A stretch of DNA of 64,000 nucleotides from Sabellastarte sp. h YS-2021 (GCA_964017235.1 OZ024927.1:54441293-54505292); one strand, 5' to 3'. Shown: positions 33,803-45,587, numbered from the stretch's first letter. The notes: generated from the letters alone by a model not told the origin. A program made the numbers and translations.

Positions 33803-34343
33803 ATGAGATAATTTCATAATTATGTGCAATAGCTCAACATTTTTATGGGCTAAGGTTGTAGTTGTGTGTGTTCCACATCCTAAACTGGTGCATGAAATCA
33901 GATGCGGTGCTGAGGCACGGCACTTGTCAGTCCTGGCCTCCCATCATTCTGAGGGTACCAGTCTATTTACACTGCTGTGCATATTTGTCAACAAAGACTG
34001 TGTTGCTAACCAAGCATCCCCGAATCCTTGTTAACTGTCCTCTGATTGGTTAGGGCATATTGGGCGCCATTGCAAGAGGGATTATCGTCATTCCAAAGCT
34101 AAAATTTGAACAGTCAACAGCGTTTTCTGGCTTTGGCAGTTTTATTTCAAGTTGATTTTAATGTGAAGCTTTCATACAATAACGGACTACAAGTTGACTG
34201 ACTTTGGGATATGATGTGTATCTGCATCCGCAGATAGCAGCTCTGTTTTGACTACATTCATGCTTGGCTGGCCACACCTAAGAGGGACCGTCTAAACTAT
34301 ATTCTTGTGGGGGGCCACTTTGGCTGAGTTATCTAACGGAACT

Positions 34344-35528
34344 ATGCCTAACAAGAATCTTTGCAATAAATGTAACAAAAAGCATTTTCCACCAACCGGG
34401 AAAAGATGTAAATATTTGAAGAAGGGACTAGTGTCTGTTGACAGTGACATTAACGTTATGCCACAAGGTGGTGTTCCAGTTGAAACACATTCTGAAACTG
34501 ACATTAATGCTATGCCACATAGTGGCATTCCTGTAACACAAAGTAAGAAGAGCAAGAATGTGTGTGATTCATTGTGTGACAGCAGTTCTTCAGATGACGA
34601 ACCATCAGTGCAGCTGCAGATTCTGCAAGAATTGAAGCGAGTCAACACAAGGCTGAATGCAGTGGAGGACCAGATAGCTGAGGGAGAGTCGAGTCGACGA
34701 CAGAAGCGAAAACACAGACCAGATGAACTGTCCAAGTTAAGTAGCAAAAACCTTGTAAAATTGTCTAGTAAAAAATTAGCAAAGACTGTTAGTCACACAA
34801 GTGAAAGTGACAGTTCCCCTGATTCAGATTGTAATGTGCCCAGTTTGTCAGCCCTTAAAAGTTCAAGCAGCATTCAACATCAAATAGATGAAAGGTTGAG
34901 GGAACTCGAGGTGTTGCCTGAAGATACAGGTGTGGGGTTTAAGGGTAAATTAAAGTCAAAACGAGGGGGACCAGTCAACGTTCTGGTCAAGCATAAAATT
35001 GCCTGGCCACACGAAGCGATATTGGGGGGCGTGAACAGAACGAGAGTTACATATGACCAGCTCACCCTATCACAATGGGTGCAAGGGTTTTGCAAAAACA
35101 TCTTGGACGAGTCAGATAACCGGAAGCGAGAAAAGATGATAGCCTATATGGCTGATCTAATGGAGGACACGACCAACTTTACGTGGCAGGGTGCTAAAGG
35201 TGCACACGCAGTGTTGTGTTGCGAGCTTGAACGTGGTACGCTTACATGGGATGACTCAGAGCGGATAGACCGCATTAGGAGGGCCCATGCGCAAAAGCAT
35301 CCAGCAAGTAATAACAAAACGTGGTCAAAAACGTCAGAAGCGAGCAAACGACCATGGTTCTGCAAATTTTTTCAAAATGGATCGTGTTCCTTTGATAAGG
35401 ACCATGAGATGGGAGGGAAACTTCAAAGGCACATTTCTGCACGTTGCGTTCAGCAAGGTCGTGTCCTCAGCCATGCTGAGAAAGATTGTTACGCGGTGAA
35501 AAAACAGCAAAATTCAAAAAACGAATGA
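34344..35528 (+). CDS. Gag-like protein of YR retrotransposon (intact)
   Basis: This 394-codon frame starts MPNKNLCNKCNKKHFPPTGKRC, a C-x2-C-x4-H...PPTGK-x-C metal-binding head common in DIRS/Ngaro gag proteins. The middle is Ser- and Lys-rich with a short helical stretch (LQILQELKRVNTRLNAVEDQ) that may oligomerise. A conserved-looking domain follows (LVKHKIAWPHEAILGGVNRT, LTLSQWVQGFCKNIL). The C-terminal part has WFCKFFQNGSCSFDKDHE and RHISARCV, a CCCH-like zinc motif. It should package element RNA. The ATG at 34344 was preferred because nothing upstream in frame is an ATG. The stop overlaps the next gene's start as ATGA. Confidence 0.8.
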   Translation: MPNKNLCNKCNKKHFPPTGKRCKYLKKGLVSVDSDINVMPQGGVPVETHSETDINAMPHSGIPVTQSKKSKNVCDSLCDSSSSDDEPSVQLQILQELKRVNTRLNAVEDQIAEGESSRRQKRKHRPDELSKLSSKNLVKLSSKKLAKTVSHTSESDSSPDSDCNVPSLSALKSSSSIQHQIDERLRELEVLPEDTGVGFKGKLKSKRGGPVNVLVKHKIAWPHEAILGGVNRTRVTYDQLTLSQWVQGFCKNILDESDNRKREKMIAYMADLMEDTTNFTWQGAKGAHAVLCCELERGTLTWDDSERIDRIRRAHAQKHPASNNKTWSKTSEASKRPWFCKFFQNGSCSFDKDHEMGGKLQRHISARCVQQGRVLSHAEKDCYAVKKQQNSKNE

Positions 35529-38097
35529 GGGGCTGTTCACTGGCAACAGTGGGCAGCAAAACTGTGTTACTGTCTAGTAGTAAAGAATTGTCACATAGGA
35601 CGTGTGATGTAACATGTAAAAACAATGGTGATGCAGTGTTTAAGAATGCAGTTAATTGTAGTGTACATACTTCTGATAATCATGTTCACGGAAGTACCAA
35701 TGGTCAGTTTAGACCCATTCAGTTTCACAGTAGATGTTTTTACAACAAAAAGTACAGACCTAGAGACATTGAGAGTTTACTAGTTCGTCCGTGCCATCAG
35801 GCCGTCAGAGCTTTTAAATCTCAGAATAACACAAAACGCAGCTATGCGTCTGCGGTCAAACAGAGTATTGGTAAACATTGTCGAGACGCACTCTTGGGTA
35901 AGCAGCAAACAGATATCGTAGCCAAGAAAACAGTAGGTGCTGAGTCAAGGAGTGTGTTCCTCCTTAAGTCTAGGGAATATAACCCGGATACCATTGTTAG
36001 CAATACTGTCGCAGTGCAGAGCACTGAATGCATCAAAAAACCTCAAGGTGACAACTTAAGTCCCAGTTCCATTGAGAAAGAGGGAAGGGAACTAAAATCT
36101 CAATCATGTGTTCACTCAGAAAAACCCCGGTTGAAAAAGGTTAGTACAGTTAATTTACGCCACAACACAACAGACACAGTTTCAGGCCACAGTGCTGCGT
36201 GTGTTAGTAACCCACAAGGTGAGAACGAGAGCGGTAATCATGTTGGTAAACATGAACAGGTACGCGTTTTTGACGTTTCAACAGCTGGGCATGACAAGTT
36301 CTTGCATGCAGTCCTATACCAGAATAACAACAGTATTAAACATAATTCTGATTGTGAGGTTTTCAAACAGTGTAAAAACCAATCCAAATACGACTTTGGC
36401 TTCGTTCCCCTCACAAATCCCATAATGCCTACAGTCAACATGTTTACTTGCAGTAATGGGAATCCTATTGGGGACTTGCACAGAGAGGTAAAACGTCATG
36501 GTTGTTACAACTATCTGGGTGCACGCATTTCCTTGGACTCACAATTAAATGTTGATAAATGGAGGGAATACCTTTGCGAATACTGGGACAAGCAGTTGCT
36601 TGAGTTCATTCAATTCGGTTTTCCGATGGGATTTAACAGAGAATGCCCTCTGCGTCATGATGCTGAAAACCATTCCTCTGCCACTGACTACCCCAGTGAC
36701 ATACAAGCATATTTGGATGAAGAAGTCGCTTTTGGGGCCATCGTTGGCCCGTTCAAATCCAACCCAATCAGTAATGGTCATACGTCACCCTTCATGTCCA
36801 GACCAAAACCAAACTCTGATGTTAGGCGAGTTATAGTGGATCTGAGCTGGCCAAAAGGCATGTCTGTCAATGATGGTGTAGACAAGCATGGTTACATGGG
36901 TTCTGACTTCTCTCTCACCTTTCCGTCCATTGACCATCTTACCACCGAATTAGCAAAATTGGGTCCAGGAGCACACATATACAAAATAGACGTTAGTCGT
37001 GCCTTCCGTCATCTTAAGATGGACCCGTTTGATTATGACTTGTTAGGTCTCAACTGGAATGGCGTTTATGTTGATACTTGCCTGCCATTTGGCGCAAGGC
37101 ACGGAAGCCAATTCTTTCAATGAGTCAGTGACGCGGTGCGTCACGTCATGCGTTGTCGCGGATTCGACGTCATCAATTATATTGATGATTTTCTTGGCTT
37201 TGGCACGCCGAGTGTCGCCCAAGCGTCATATGATACGTTACGTAACGTTATGGGAGACCTAGGACTTACTATCAGCCAAAAGAAACTCGTCCCCCCAGCC
37301 ACTAAGGCTGTTTGTTTGGGAGTACTAATTGACACGGAAGCGGGTACAATTTCCATACCTGACGACAAGTTGCGTAGCGTCCGTGACATGGTTAACGCTT
37401 GGGCAGTTAAGACTCACTGTACGAAACGTCAACTACAATCACTCTTAGGATCACTCTTGTACGTACATAAATGCGTCAAGCCTGCAGGTGCTTTTTGAAT
37501 CGCATGTTGGAGGTTCTAAGGCAGGCCCCAGATCAAAAACGTATTGTCTTGACGCCGGAATTCAAGAGAGATATAAGGTGGTTCCAAAAGTTTCTTCCAT
37601 TGTACAATGGAGTGTCAATGTTCGCTCACAAAAACACTGATTTTGTGTTAGAATTAGACGCGTGTTTGACAGGATTAGGAGGTCGTTGGGGCGCGTTCGT
37701 TTACCACCTTCCCCTTCCTGTAGGCTTTAGAGGCCTGGACATAGTGCATCTCGAAATGATTAATATCTTCTTAGCAGTGAAACTCTTCTCCAAGGCTTGG
37801 AAACACAGGCGTGTGCTAATCAAATGTGATAATATGGCAGTGGTGTCAGTTTTGAAATCAGGTAGGGCCAGAGATCCCTATCATGGAGCATGTGCTCGAA
37901 ACGTGTGGTATGTTAGTGCTTTGTGTGACATTGACTTACAGTATCTTCATGTGTTAGGCAAACAAAACAGGGCTGCAGACTTGCTGTCCAGGTGGACCAA
38001 CTCTGCAAAAGATGGAGTAGAACTAAGTGAGTTAGTGGGTGATCCAGTCTGGATCCCAGTTAGCACAGATCTCTTGGATCTGGATAACACATTGTAA
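35525..38097 (+). pseudogene. Reverse transcriptase/RNase H of YR retrotransposon, broken by one stop and one frameshift
   Basis: Translation from ATG 35525 gives a long Lys/Asn-rich leader (about 400 residues). Then RT motifs appear: SNPISNGHTSPFMSRPKPNS, VRRVIVDLSWPKGMSVNDG, IYKIDVSRAFRHLKMDP and LPFGARHGSQFFQ. TGA at 37121-37123 interrupts the frame, which reopens with INYIDDFLGFG (catalytic YIDD, 37178-37189). A change from frame 2 to frame 1 occurs near 37480-37495, at PAGAF/FLNRMLEVL, equivalent to loss of one base. The RNase H part follows: LELDACLTGLGGRWG, HLEMINIFLAVKLF, IKCDNMAVVSVL and LHVLGKQNRAADLLSRW. The final TAA shares a base with the next ATG (TAATG). It copies element RNA into DNA in active relatives; this copy cannot. 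Confidence 0.88.
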
Positions 38098-39101
38098 TGG
38101 AGGTTCTAGATACTATGCTTTGTGTTGTAGGTAATGAGGCAGCCTATCAACTGAGAATTCAAGCATCTAAGAGGTTGTCGTCTGCCTTCCGTCCCAAGAC
38201 CAGAGCTTGTTATGTTAGGTTGTTCAGGTCCTTCATTGGGTTTTGCATATGTATCAATGTCTCTGTTAAAATGATCAATCTGTCTACTGTCATGTCATTT
38301 CTAGAGTACCTAGTGGTGAATAATACTTCTGTACATATGCTGTCAAATTGTGTGTCTGCCCTTAAGGCTATGTCTGTGGTTCACAACATGAATTTCACAC
38401 TGTTTGATCATCCACAGGTTAAGTACTACTTGAAAGCAGTAAAGATAAATCGTCCTCTGGCTGTTCCCAAAAGAAACATAATTGACATTCCAACTCTTAA
38501 GCGCTTGATCTCCTTAGTTTCCTCTTTAAAGAATGCAGCCACACTGAGGGCACTGTTTCTAGTGGCCTACTTTGGTTTCTTTCGCCTCTCCAATCTGGTA
38601 CCACATGTAGCACATGAATTTGACCCCTCCAGACATTTTGCTGGGGGTGATGTGTTCTTTGGGAAGTCCACTGTAAAGCTCCTCCTCAAGTGGAGTAAAA
38701 CACTTCAGTACAGGAACCAGGCTAAAGTAATTTCTCTCCCAAGATTGGACTCCAGTATTTGCCCTTACAGGGCTCTTCAGGATGTGCTCAGGACATTTTC
38801 CCCTTCTGCCATGGAACCACTATTTTTGTGCCATACTCCACATGGTCGTCGGGTAATCACGGATTCCACAGTCAGGAAGACATTGGCCACCCTTAATCAG
38901 GCCATGGGATTTCATAGAGCTTATTTCACTTTTCATGCCTTCCGACGTTCAGGTGCCTCCCTGGCGTACAGTAATAGAGTGCCCATTGAAGACATCCAGC
39001 AACATGGCACCTAGACGTCGGAATGCGTCTGGAGGTACATCTCCCTAGATGATGCTAATAGCGGTAGAGTGGCTCATGCCTTTAGGGCCCTCCTTCATTA
39101 A
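38097..39101 (+). pseudogene. Tyrosine recombinase of YR retrotransposon, cut by TAG before the catalytic Tyr
   Basis: The frame from ATG 38097 encodes an N-terminal core-binding part (RLSSAFRPKTRACYVRLFRS) and a catalytic part. The first Arg is in FFRLSNLVPH, and the H-x-x-R box is HAFRRSGAS. At 39012-39014 TAG follows HGT where the family has Trp. Beyond it the same frame continues TSECVWRYISLDDANSGRVA to TAA 39099-39101, and the Tyr of WRYIS (39036-39038) is the expected nucleophile. One substitution therefore removes the active Tyr. The enzyme joins circular element DNA to the genome in active relatives, without the staggered cuts of a DDE integrase. Confidence 0.88.
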
Positions 39102-39559
39102 TCTTTACTTTCATCCTAGGCGTCCCACATGCATGCATATATAGCCTGTTAAGGTTTGTAGATAAATGTATATTGCTTCCCCTACTGCATGGGTTTGGGG
39201 CCTTTCTGATTTGCATTATTGTAAGTAAGTTGTAGTTAGGTTCACTAATGTCAAGGTTCACTGATGTCAAGGTCTCTGCAGGGTAGGTGTTTGTATATCA
39301 ACATCCCCCTTTGCTATGTACCCGGTTTCTGGGATTAGCCGCAGTAGGGCCACGTCCCCGGGGCGGGTATCTTAATTCAGTGGGAATCAGGCAGTGACCT
39401 GGCCTCAGCTGGACCTCGCTATCTCAAATACATGTATATAAGCTGTGATTTTCAGTTAACCAGCATGTTACTTAGAGTTATTCATCTTAGTCAATGGTTT
39501 TTATCATGGATATGTCTTAGTTGTAACCAACTTCATGTGCTAAAATTCATGCTATAAGT

Positions 39560-39985
39560 TCTAAGCCAGTAATAGGCTTGCATGTTAACGTAATGCTCAA
39601 TGAACTAAACATCTTATGATAAATTTTAGCCAGTAATTAGGCTTGCATGTTAATGTCATGGATAATGGTCTTTTTAGTTATCTGTTGTGTATACTGCTGT
39701 GATTTGTATATATACATAGTACTAGTCATTGTATACATATACTCTTGGTAATCATTGTATTTTAGTTTCTTATCTACACATGTTGTATATTCAATAAACA
39801 TTATAACCCTCAGCCTTGTTTACGTTTGGGGGGGCCTCGGGGACTGTTCACTAAATTTTCAGGATATATTTACCCCAAGAGGATCTATTTACCCCAATAG
39901 GATGCAGTTGTGGGTGTTCCACATCCTAAACCGGTGCATGAAATTCACTAAATTTTCAGGATATATTTACCCCAAGAGGATCTAG
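39560..39985. repeat. Direct repeats downstream of the YR retrotransposon
   Basis: AGCCAGTAATAGGCTTGCATGTTAA recurs at about 39564 and 39628 (64-bp spacing). TTCACTAAATTTTCAGGATATATTTACCCC...GGATCTA recurs at 39847-39888 and 39944-39985. The second pair brackets the GTTGTGGGTGTTCC repeat that is also present at 33861. Confidence 0.6.
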
Positions 39986-40079
39986 AGCTGATTAACAGCT
40001 GATGCCATGGCAATGCTTAAAAAACTTTTCGGTCTTATACTTCTAAATTAAAGAAGGGGGAACATTAAACCTATGTTAC

Positions 40080-40700
40080 TGCAGTTGCATTTTTATCTCC
40101 CAATGGACAAAGGACACAGTGTTGAGAGATTATGAAACGCTTTCCATGTGTGCTTGCATGTGTGCATTTGTAACATTTTTACACAAACCTTTAAAGTCAT
40201 TCATTTGTAAAGATATCTTTACCAAATTTGCAGAGAATAAAACTGTAAAAGGTATAAAAATTTTGTGCTCATTTAAAAAAAATGGCCACCATAGCCAATT
40301 GTTCAAAAATCATAAAGATGTTCTGAAACTTGAAATATTGCAGCTAGCCTAATCAGATTTGCACAAAATGTATATGGCTAGGAAAGCTTGCCAGAGATTC
40401 ATTTTGGGCCTTGTTTTGAAAACAAAATGGCTGCCATGTCACATCTTTAATGTCAAATGGGGGTCATCATTCGTCATAGGAGTTCAGAATGACAAACCAA
40501 CTGAGGAAATCATGACCTGTGAATCTTTTGCAAGTGTCAAATTTGACTTTTAACTCCTGCTTCAAGGTCTAGTGCGGTCACACAAAAAGGCCTTGTATCT
40601 CCCTTATTATTGCTCCTACAACTTGGAAATGTGAAACTAACCTATGGGAAGTCATGACAGCAAATATTTAGCAAGTGCCAAATTTAGCCTTTGACTAGTA
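40080..40700 (+). repeat. Dispersed 'aaaatggccaccatagcc' repeat, copy A
   Basis: TTTTTATCTCCCAATGG, GATTATGAAACGCTTTCC, AAAGATATCTTTACCAAATTTGCAG, AAAATGGCCACCATAGCCAA, ATATTGCAGCTAGC and CCTTGTATCTCCCTTATTATTGCTCCTA occur in the same order in 62370-63425. Ends with TATCTCCC hint at short inverted ends. No ORF. Confidence 0.6.
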
Positions 40701-41744
40701 TTAGAAATTATTCTGAAAAATCAGAATCGATTAATTGGTAATTCTAAGCCATAAATTATCTATTACCATAAATTTTCTGGTTGTTTTTCAAGAAAATCGA
40801 AAATTGCAATACAATATTTGTCTTTCTGTAGGTCAGTTGTAAAAAAATCAGGATATTTTGGTTAAAATTTGGGGTGAGGAATGGGGTAGAAAATGGAAGC
40901 CAGTAGGTTGAAAAACAAACAAGTATATTTATGAGCAATATTGTAACAATTTCTTAAGGTAACCTTAAGAGTTACAAGTTTATATTTTCATTAATCCTTT
41001 TCAATATTGTATAAAAAACCTCAAAAATGATGTTTGAATATAACTTTAGCAGATTAACAAACCAATCATGCTGAAAAATAAACATTATGTCAACCACTTT
41101 TGTTTAATATCCTAGTTATATAGAAGTATATCCTGTCCCGGAGAAGAAACTTGACAAGGTTCAGCTTTATTTTATGTAACTGCACCGTTTGGATGTAGTT
41201 TGTCCAGGTTGAAATAAAATAAAATATCCTGCATTTGAATTGGGCAGTGTACCATTCCCTGTAAACTAGGAAAAAAGATCTAGTCCTTTTTTATTGGACC
41301 TTTTCCATTAAAATAAACCCTTTTTATGGAATTTCTGGTTTTAAGTACTTTTAAGCAATTTCTGAACCTTCAGATTTTACAGATAATTAAACTTTTCTAA
41401 ACATACATCTGTCATTGTCGAATGATAATCAAATAGTATTGCTGCCATATAAATAGAAATATATCCAGTCATTGCCTTTCAGCCATATCCCCTACCACCT
41501 CCTGTGATTCATTTTGAGGGCTCACATCTAAGTGGGTTTTCAAATATTTAGTAATGAATCTGTACACAACTGGACCTGCTAAGTTTATGTGTTGCTACAA
41601 ACTTTGTTTGGATTTTCTTGGGGTTTTAAATGGATGGATTTTTGTATTTCATAATGTAGATAGACATGTCAGTTTCATTTGCCATTCAAAGCTGAACAGG
41701 CAAAACAAAGTTATTGTTGATTTTGATACATGTATTATTGAACT

Positions 41745-41930
41745 AAAACTTTCAGCTTTTTATTCTATGCGTAAGCTCTTTTGCCTCCCCATTCGGAGGT
41801 TCAAGTCAAATTCTGACCGACTAGTTTTCACTACTTTCATCCATCAGTGAACCTGCCTGTCCTGAAATAAGCTTTTAATTATTTACACAAATGAAGTTGA
41901 AAATGACATTAAACCCAAAATAATTGGTTC
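41745..41930 (+). mobile_element. tRNA-derived SINE-like fragment
   Basis: GCCTCCCCATTCGGAGGTTCAAGTCAAATTCTG carries a B-box-like GGTTCAAGTC. It ends with GACATTAAACCCAAAATAATTGG, a tail style shared with S2-type SINEs. The 5' A box is not convincing. Confidence 0.35.
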
Positions 41931-43129
41931 AAAACTTAAATTTTGAAAGAATAATATTGAAGTTGTGTGAAGTAAACAAAAAAATGGTCATCCATTCCTG
42001 CATAACACTTTAATATTTTATAATATAAATGGTGTCAATTTTTCTGTGTAAAAAAATGTATCTTTTTTCAAGTACTTATTAGAGTTCGTTGTGTGTATAA
42101 CTAATTTCACTTTCAAGTACCCCAATATGTAAATTGGTATATTTATGTATTGTGTACATTTTTATGTAATACTATGTAACTTAAAAACTACAGTGGAAAA
42201 GATTGATAAAGGCATATTCAAAACTGATCAAACAATCAAATTTTCAGTAACCAATAAAGGATTTTATAGAAAATGAAAACTTAATCCCAGTAAACTAAAT
42301 TGGGTTACTTGCTATGATATAGATTAGCTTTATCACAAGAAATTGTATTCTTTATCATGTTACAGTCCAAATTTAAATTAACATTGGCGTTACTAAATTA
42401 CAGATTTATTTGATGAAAGTCAACCTTTGTATCTAATCTACTGTTAAAATATTTCATGGAATTTAGTGGTAAAACAATTTGTGTGTAACTTTATGATGTA
42501 CTGCAATGAGACATAATTTTTGTGAAGGTATGTATTTTGCTATATTCTCATCACAAGTTGTGATGCGTCAACTTAGTCATTGCAGTATCATTGTTGTTTA
42601 AATAGACAAACAAATTATTCAGTTTTAGTGACCTTCAAGAGGTGCCCATTTGGTATTGTTAAAACTGAAGAATTTTGTCAGTCAAGCTAGCATATGTAGT
42701 CATTTGTTTGTGTAAAATAGAAAAGATACTAAATTATAAAATGTTCAGCTCAACCTTAAAGATTGCAAATTGTATTAAGGCTTATTGAAAAGATATCGAA
42801 CTTTGTGACACTCAGTTGGCCTTTAAAGGTAAAAAATTATATAATTATCAAGAAATTTATACAGACAGAAGGATAACTAGGATATGAAAGTATCTGGCAT
42901 GATCAGCAAGTGACAGAAACACTTAATTCCTGAAACTTCAAAACTGTGTTCCTCTTCCAATGGATAATAAAGAGACCTTTGGATGATATAGAAGCAATTA
43001 TAGACTTCAACTCATGAACTATTAAGTTTTCTCAATGCCTCATCAAGAAAGATATTCAAATAGACAGATAATACCCAAGTGAGGCTGATGTTGTTCTGTG
43101 GTAAAACAAAGAAACTCTGATTCACACCT
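41931..43129. other. Non-coding AT-rich stretch
   Basis: No gene, repeat family or RNA gene is supported here. Confidence 0.35.
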
Positions 43130-43232
43130 GGTAATTTTACCACCACTGACAGTACAGTGAAAAACCTGTCGCTGGTCATTGCTGTGACACTGAATTCCAT
43201 GGGACAAGAGCAGCGCTATTGATGGAAACATG
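43130..43232 (-). other. Candidate exon on - (unassigned)
   Basis: A strong acceptor TTGTCTCTTGCAG precedes an open stretch reading MFPSIALLLSHGIQCHSNDQ and RQVFHCTVSGGKIT, ending at AG|GTGTGA. The frame also stays open beyond that point to about 43043. No family is recognised and no partner exon is certain. Confidence 0.2.
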
Positions 43233-43933
43233 CTGCAAGAGACAAATGGTAAAAATATTGCCCTCCCCTATTATCATTGATGCAGATATGCCTATTTAAG
43301 TGAACTATGTAAACCAAATTTCCTTTCAATAAGAAAATAAATATCAGGTGAAAAGAACCTTTTTTGTTGAAATTTACCGTTCTCCTGAAATCGTGGTTAA
43401 AAAAAGTACTTTATATATACCATAGAGATTCAACTCAACAGGAAAGTTATTATTATAATTATTATTATAGTGATCCTTATGTTACAAAATGAATGAGAAC
43501 GAACAAGAACTATTGTGTTTTAACACTTAGCAATGTTACTTTTAATTTGGAAGTAGAATTTTCCTATTTAAGGTTACACATTTAGAAAGACTATACTTTG
43601 CTTTTAATTTTTAGCGTAACCTTAACAAAGGCATGTTCCAGCGTGTGATTTCATATTGATTTTTTGTAATGTTTGATAAATTTTAGAAAAATTTAAACAT
43701 TGGATGTCTCTTGAAATTGAACATATTTAACATGTGAAGCACATTACACTATTGTTATATCACTAATTCATTAATTATAATTCTTTACACAGATCTTGTG
43801 TAAACTGAGTGACTTTTTCGAATTTAAATGAATTGATAAAATATGCCAAGTTTTCTCAGATCAATTTTCTCATGTTTTATTTATTGGGTATGGCATTTTC
43901 TGGACATTAGGAATTTACTGTCAAGCACAATTG

Positions 43934-44264
43934 CTACAGAGTGAAGGTAACGTAATAAATGCAACAAGTTTGACAAAAATTTTCTTCTGTATCATGATTT
44001 TCAACAATTGCTCGGATACATATCCATGGGAATAATAACATGCAGAGGAAAATACACCCTATGAAAAACGTTGCTAAAAAGGGTTGCTGAAATTGTTGAT
44101 TAAACAGTTGTGCAGTATTCATAATCATTATACTAACCGGCAGCAATAGTGTGTGACGGTTGTATCTTAATAACAGTTTCCTGTTTGTGTGACACTTCCA
44201 TACATGTCTTTTCAGTATTGGGCTCCTCTGTAGACTGTAGTTCCATTTCAATGCTGGTGAACAT
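43934..44264 (-). CDS. Candidate small single-pass membrane protein, two exons (unrecognised)
   Basis: Exon 1 (44264-44138) begins at an ATG preceded by an in-frame TAG and encodes MFTSIEMELQSTEEPNTEKT and CMEVSHKQETVIKIQPSHTI, an acidic soluble segment. A short intron (44137-44074, GTTAGT...TTTTTAG) leads to exon 2 (44073-43934). That exon begins TFFIGCIFLCMLLFPWICIR, one hydrophobic helix, followed by AIVENHDTEENFCQTC and a stop. Total is 88 codons. Two AATAAA words (about 43885-43876) follow the stop by 50 bp. The unspliced frame is also open through the intron, giving a different N terminus, so the splice is a preference rather than proof. No homologous family is recognised. Confidence 0.35.
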
Positions 44265-44878
44265 CTAATATTGTTCCAGTCTGGAGCTACAGTAAAACTA
44301 AAGCAATAATGCTTACCGGTGAGCAGCTGTCTTTAATTGTTAACTTCTCAGTTGATAAAGTACAAAATAGTTAGTGATGATAAATATATCAGTATGTCAT
44401 TTACAAGGCTTAATTAAATGTTTATTTTATTAACATAAAGTTTGAACCATGTCCTTTCAGTCTCCATGCATACTACCACACCATGAACCTCCAAAACTAC
44501 AATACACAGAGATAATTATTATTTTATCTCCTCACACATTCAGAACTATTTGCTCTTGTTATACAGATCAAATGTCAAAATGCAATGATTCTTCAAAGTG
44601 TGGTACCTCTTACGTTTTTATGAAAATTTTGAACACTTTTTAGTCATTTTCCCGAAATCTGTTTAAGGGATTTCCCCAGTGGTAATACATGTGGCATTAT
44701 TGATTTCCATTTTGCTGAAATCACTTGAAAGTACTCCTAGACCACAGACCTCTGTCCTGAAATATAATGAATTCTTCCTTTGGTCAGTTTTGGAGTAATC
44801 ACAGACAAACAAACGGTGCCAAAACATAGCTTTCTTGGCAAAGGTATTTATTATTAATCCATGAATGTTTATTTGCAG

Positions 44879-44970
44879 TTAAAATTGGCTTCAAAGACAA
44901 TGAAAATATTGAAAAAAGTCAAAATCCAGAGTGTCATTTCAAAATGAGGCTTCACATCAGAGAGCCCTTG
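44879..44970 (+). other. Candidate internal exon on + (unassigned)
   Basis: TTTATTTGCAG precedes and GTGAGT follows a 92-base stretch that is open in one frame: KIGFKDNENIEKSQNPECHF then KMRLHIREPL. Splice signals are good. A possible terminal exon at 46923-46973 has a strong acceptor (TTGTTTTTTTATTTCAG), encodes LVSFNKFNTKIKYSEN then TAA, and is followed by AATAAA near 47104. Whether they belong together is unknown, and no family is recognised. Confidence 0.25.
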
Positions 44971-45171
44971 GTGAGTATTCTGCTGCATGTTCATTATTTC
45001 AGTAAATTCCCAAATTACTTCAGAAATCTAACAAGTCTAAGGAATTGAGAAAATTCTTTTTCATAAAAGTTATCTTGGAATTGTAATTAGAAAATGAAGA
45101 GCAATATAATCTTGAGTAAAAATGGTTATAAAAGTAAATATATACCCAGAACTGAAATTACCTCCACTTCG

Positions 45172-45313
45172 TTGTGGTTTGGTTGGGATGGTTAAACTTC
45201 TGTTGTAAGTTACACTTTTATACCCTACATAATTTTTCAATGTCACCTTGAAGTCCTGGCTAAGTGAAAGTTCTTCTTTCCAGTCATTTGAGCTTTGGTT
45301 TAAAAGAGTTAAA
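45172..45313 (-). other. Candidate internal exon on - (unassigned)
   Basis: TTTACAG precedes and GGAG|GTAATT follows an open stretch reading LNQSSNDWKEELSLSQDFKV and TLKNYVGYKSVTYNRSLTIP. The composition is more protein-like than the surrounding DNA. It lies upstream of the candidate membrane-protein gene on the same strand, but an in-frame stop before that gene's ATG argues against direct fusion. Confidence 0.25.
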
Positions 45314-45587
45314 CTGTAAAGCAAATTATAGTGTCTTAATTTCTTATTTTTGTGATCATGCAGTAGAAATTTTAGTATCTGACCTTTTATTGTCCATATA
45401 TATTCCCTTTTATAATCTCATTTCTGCTTTTGTCAAATTTGTATTTGCCAATTGATTTAGAGTGGATTCAGTTTAGAGCAAGTACAGGTTGAACACAGGT
45501 GAAAGTAAAACCAGTTATGAGGTCCCCAAGTCAGAGAATGCTAGTATATTTTTGCCCGTATAAGTAAAAGTTAGACATAACTGGAAC

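Larger units (their letters stand above)
33861..39945 (+). mobile_element. Tyrosine-recombinase retrotransposon (DIRS order, Ngaro-like layout)
   Basis: Three consecutive genes, gag (34344-35528), RT/RNase H (35525-38097) and tyrosine recombinase (38097-39101), on one strand, with no integrase and no aspartic protease seen, define the DIRS order. A ~38-bp direct repeat, GTTGTG(T/G)GTGTTCCACATCC with its extension, lies at 33861-33899 and 39907-39945 and may mark split direct repeats as in Ngaro/PAT types. No inverted terminal repeats were found, unlike the DIRS1-like element at 48 kb. True ends are uncertain. Confidence 0.75.

Noticed and set aside
34292..34747. 151-codon open frame on -
   Set aside because: Antisense shadow of the gag-like gene.
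33861..39945. Endogenous retrovirus or Gypsy element
   Set aside because: No LTRs, protease, DDE integrase or envelope; a tyrosine recombinase follows RNase H, which defines the DIRS order.
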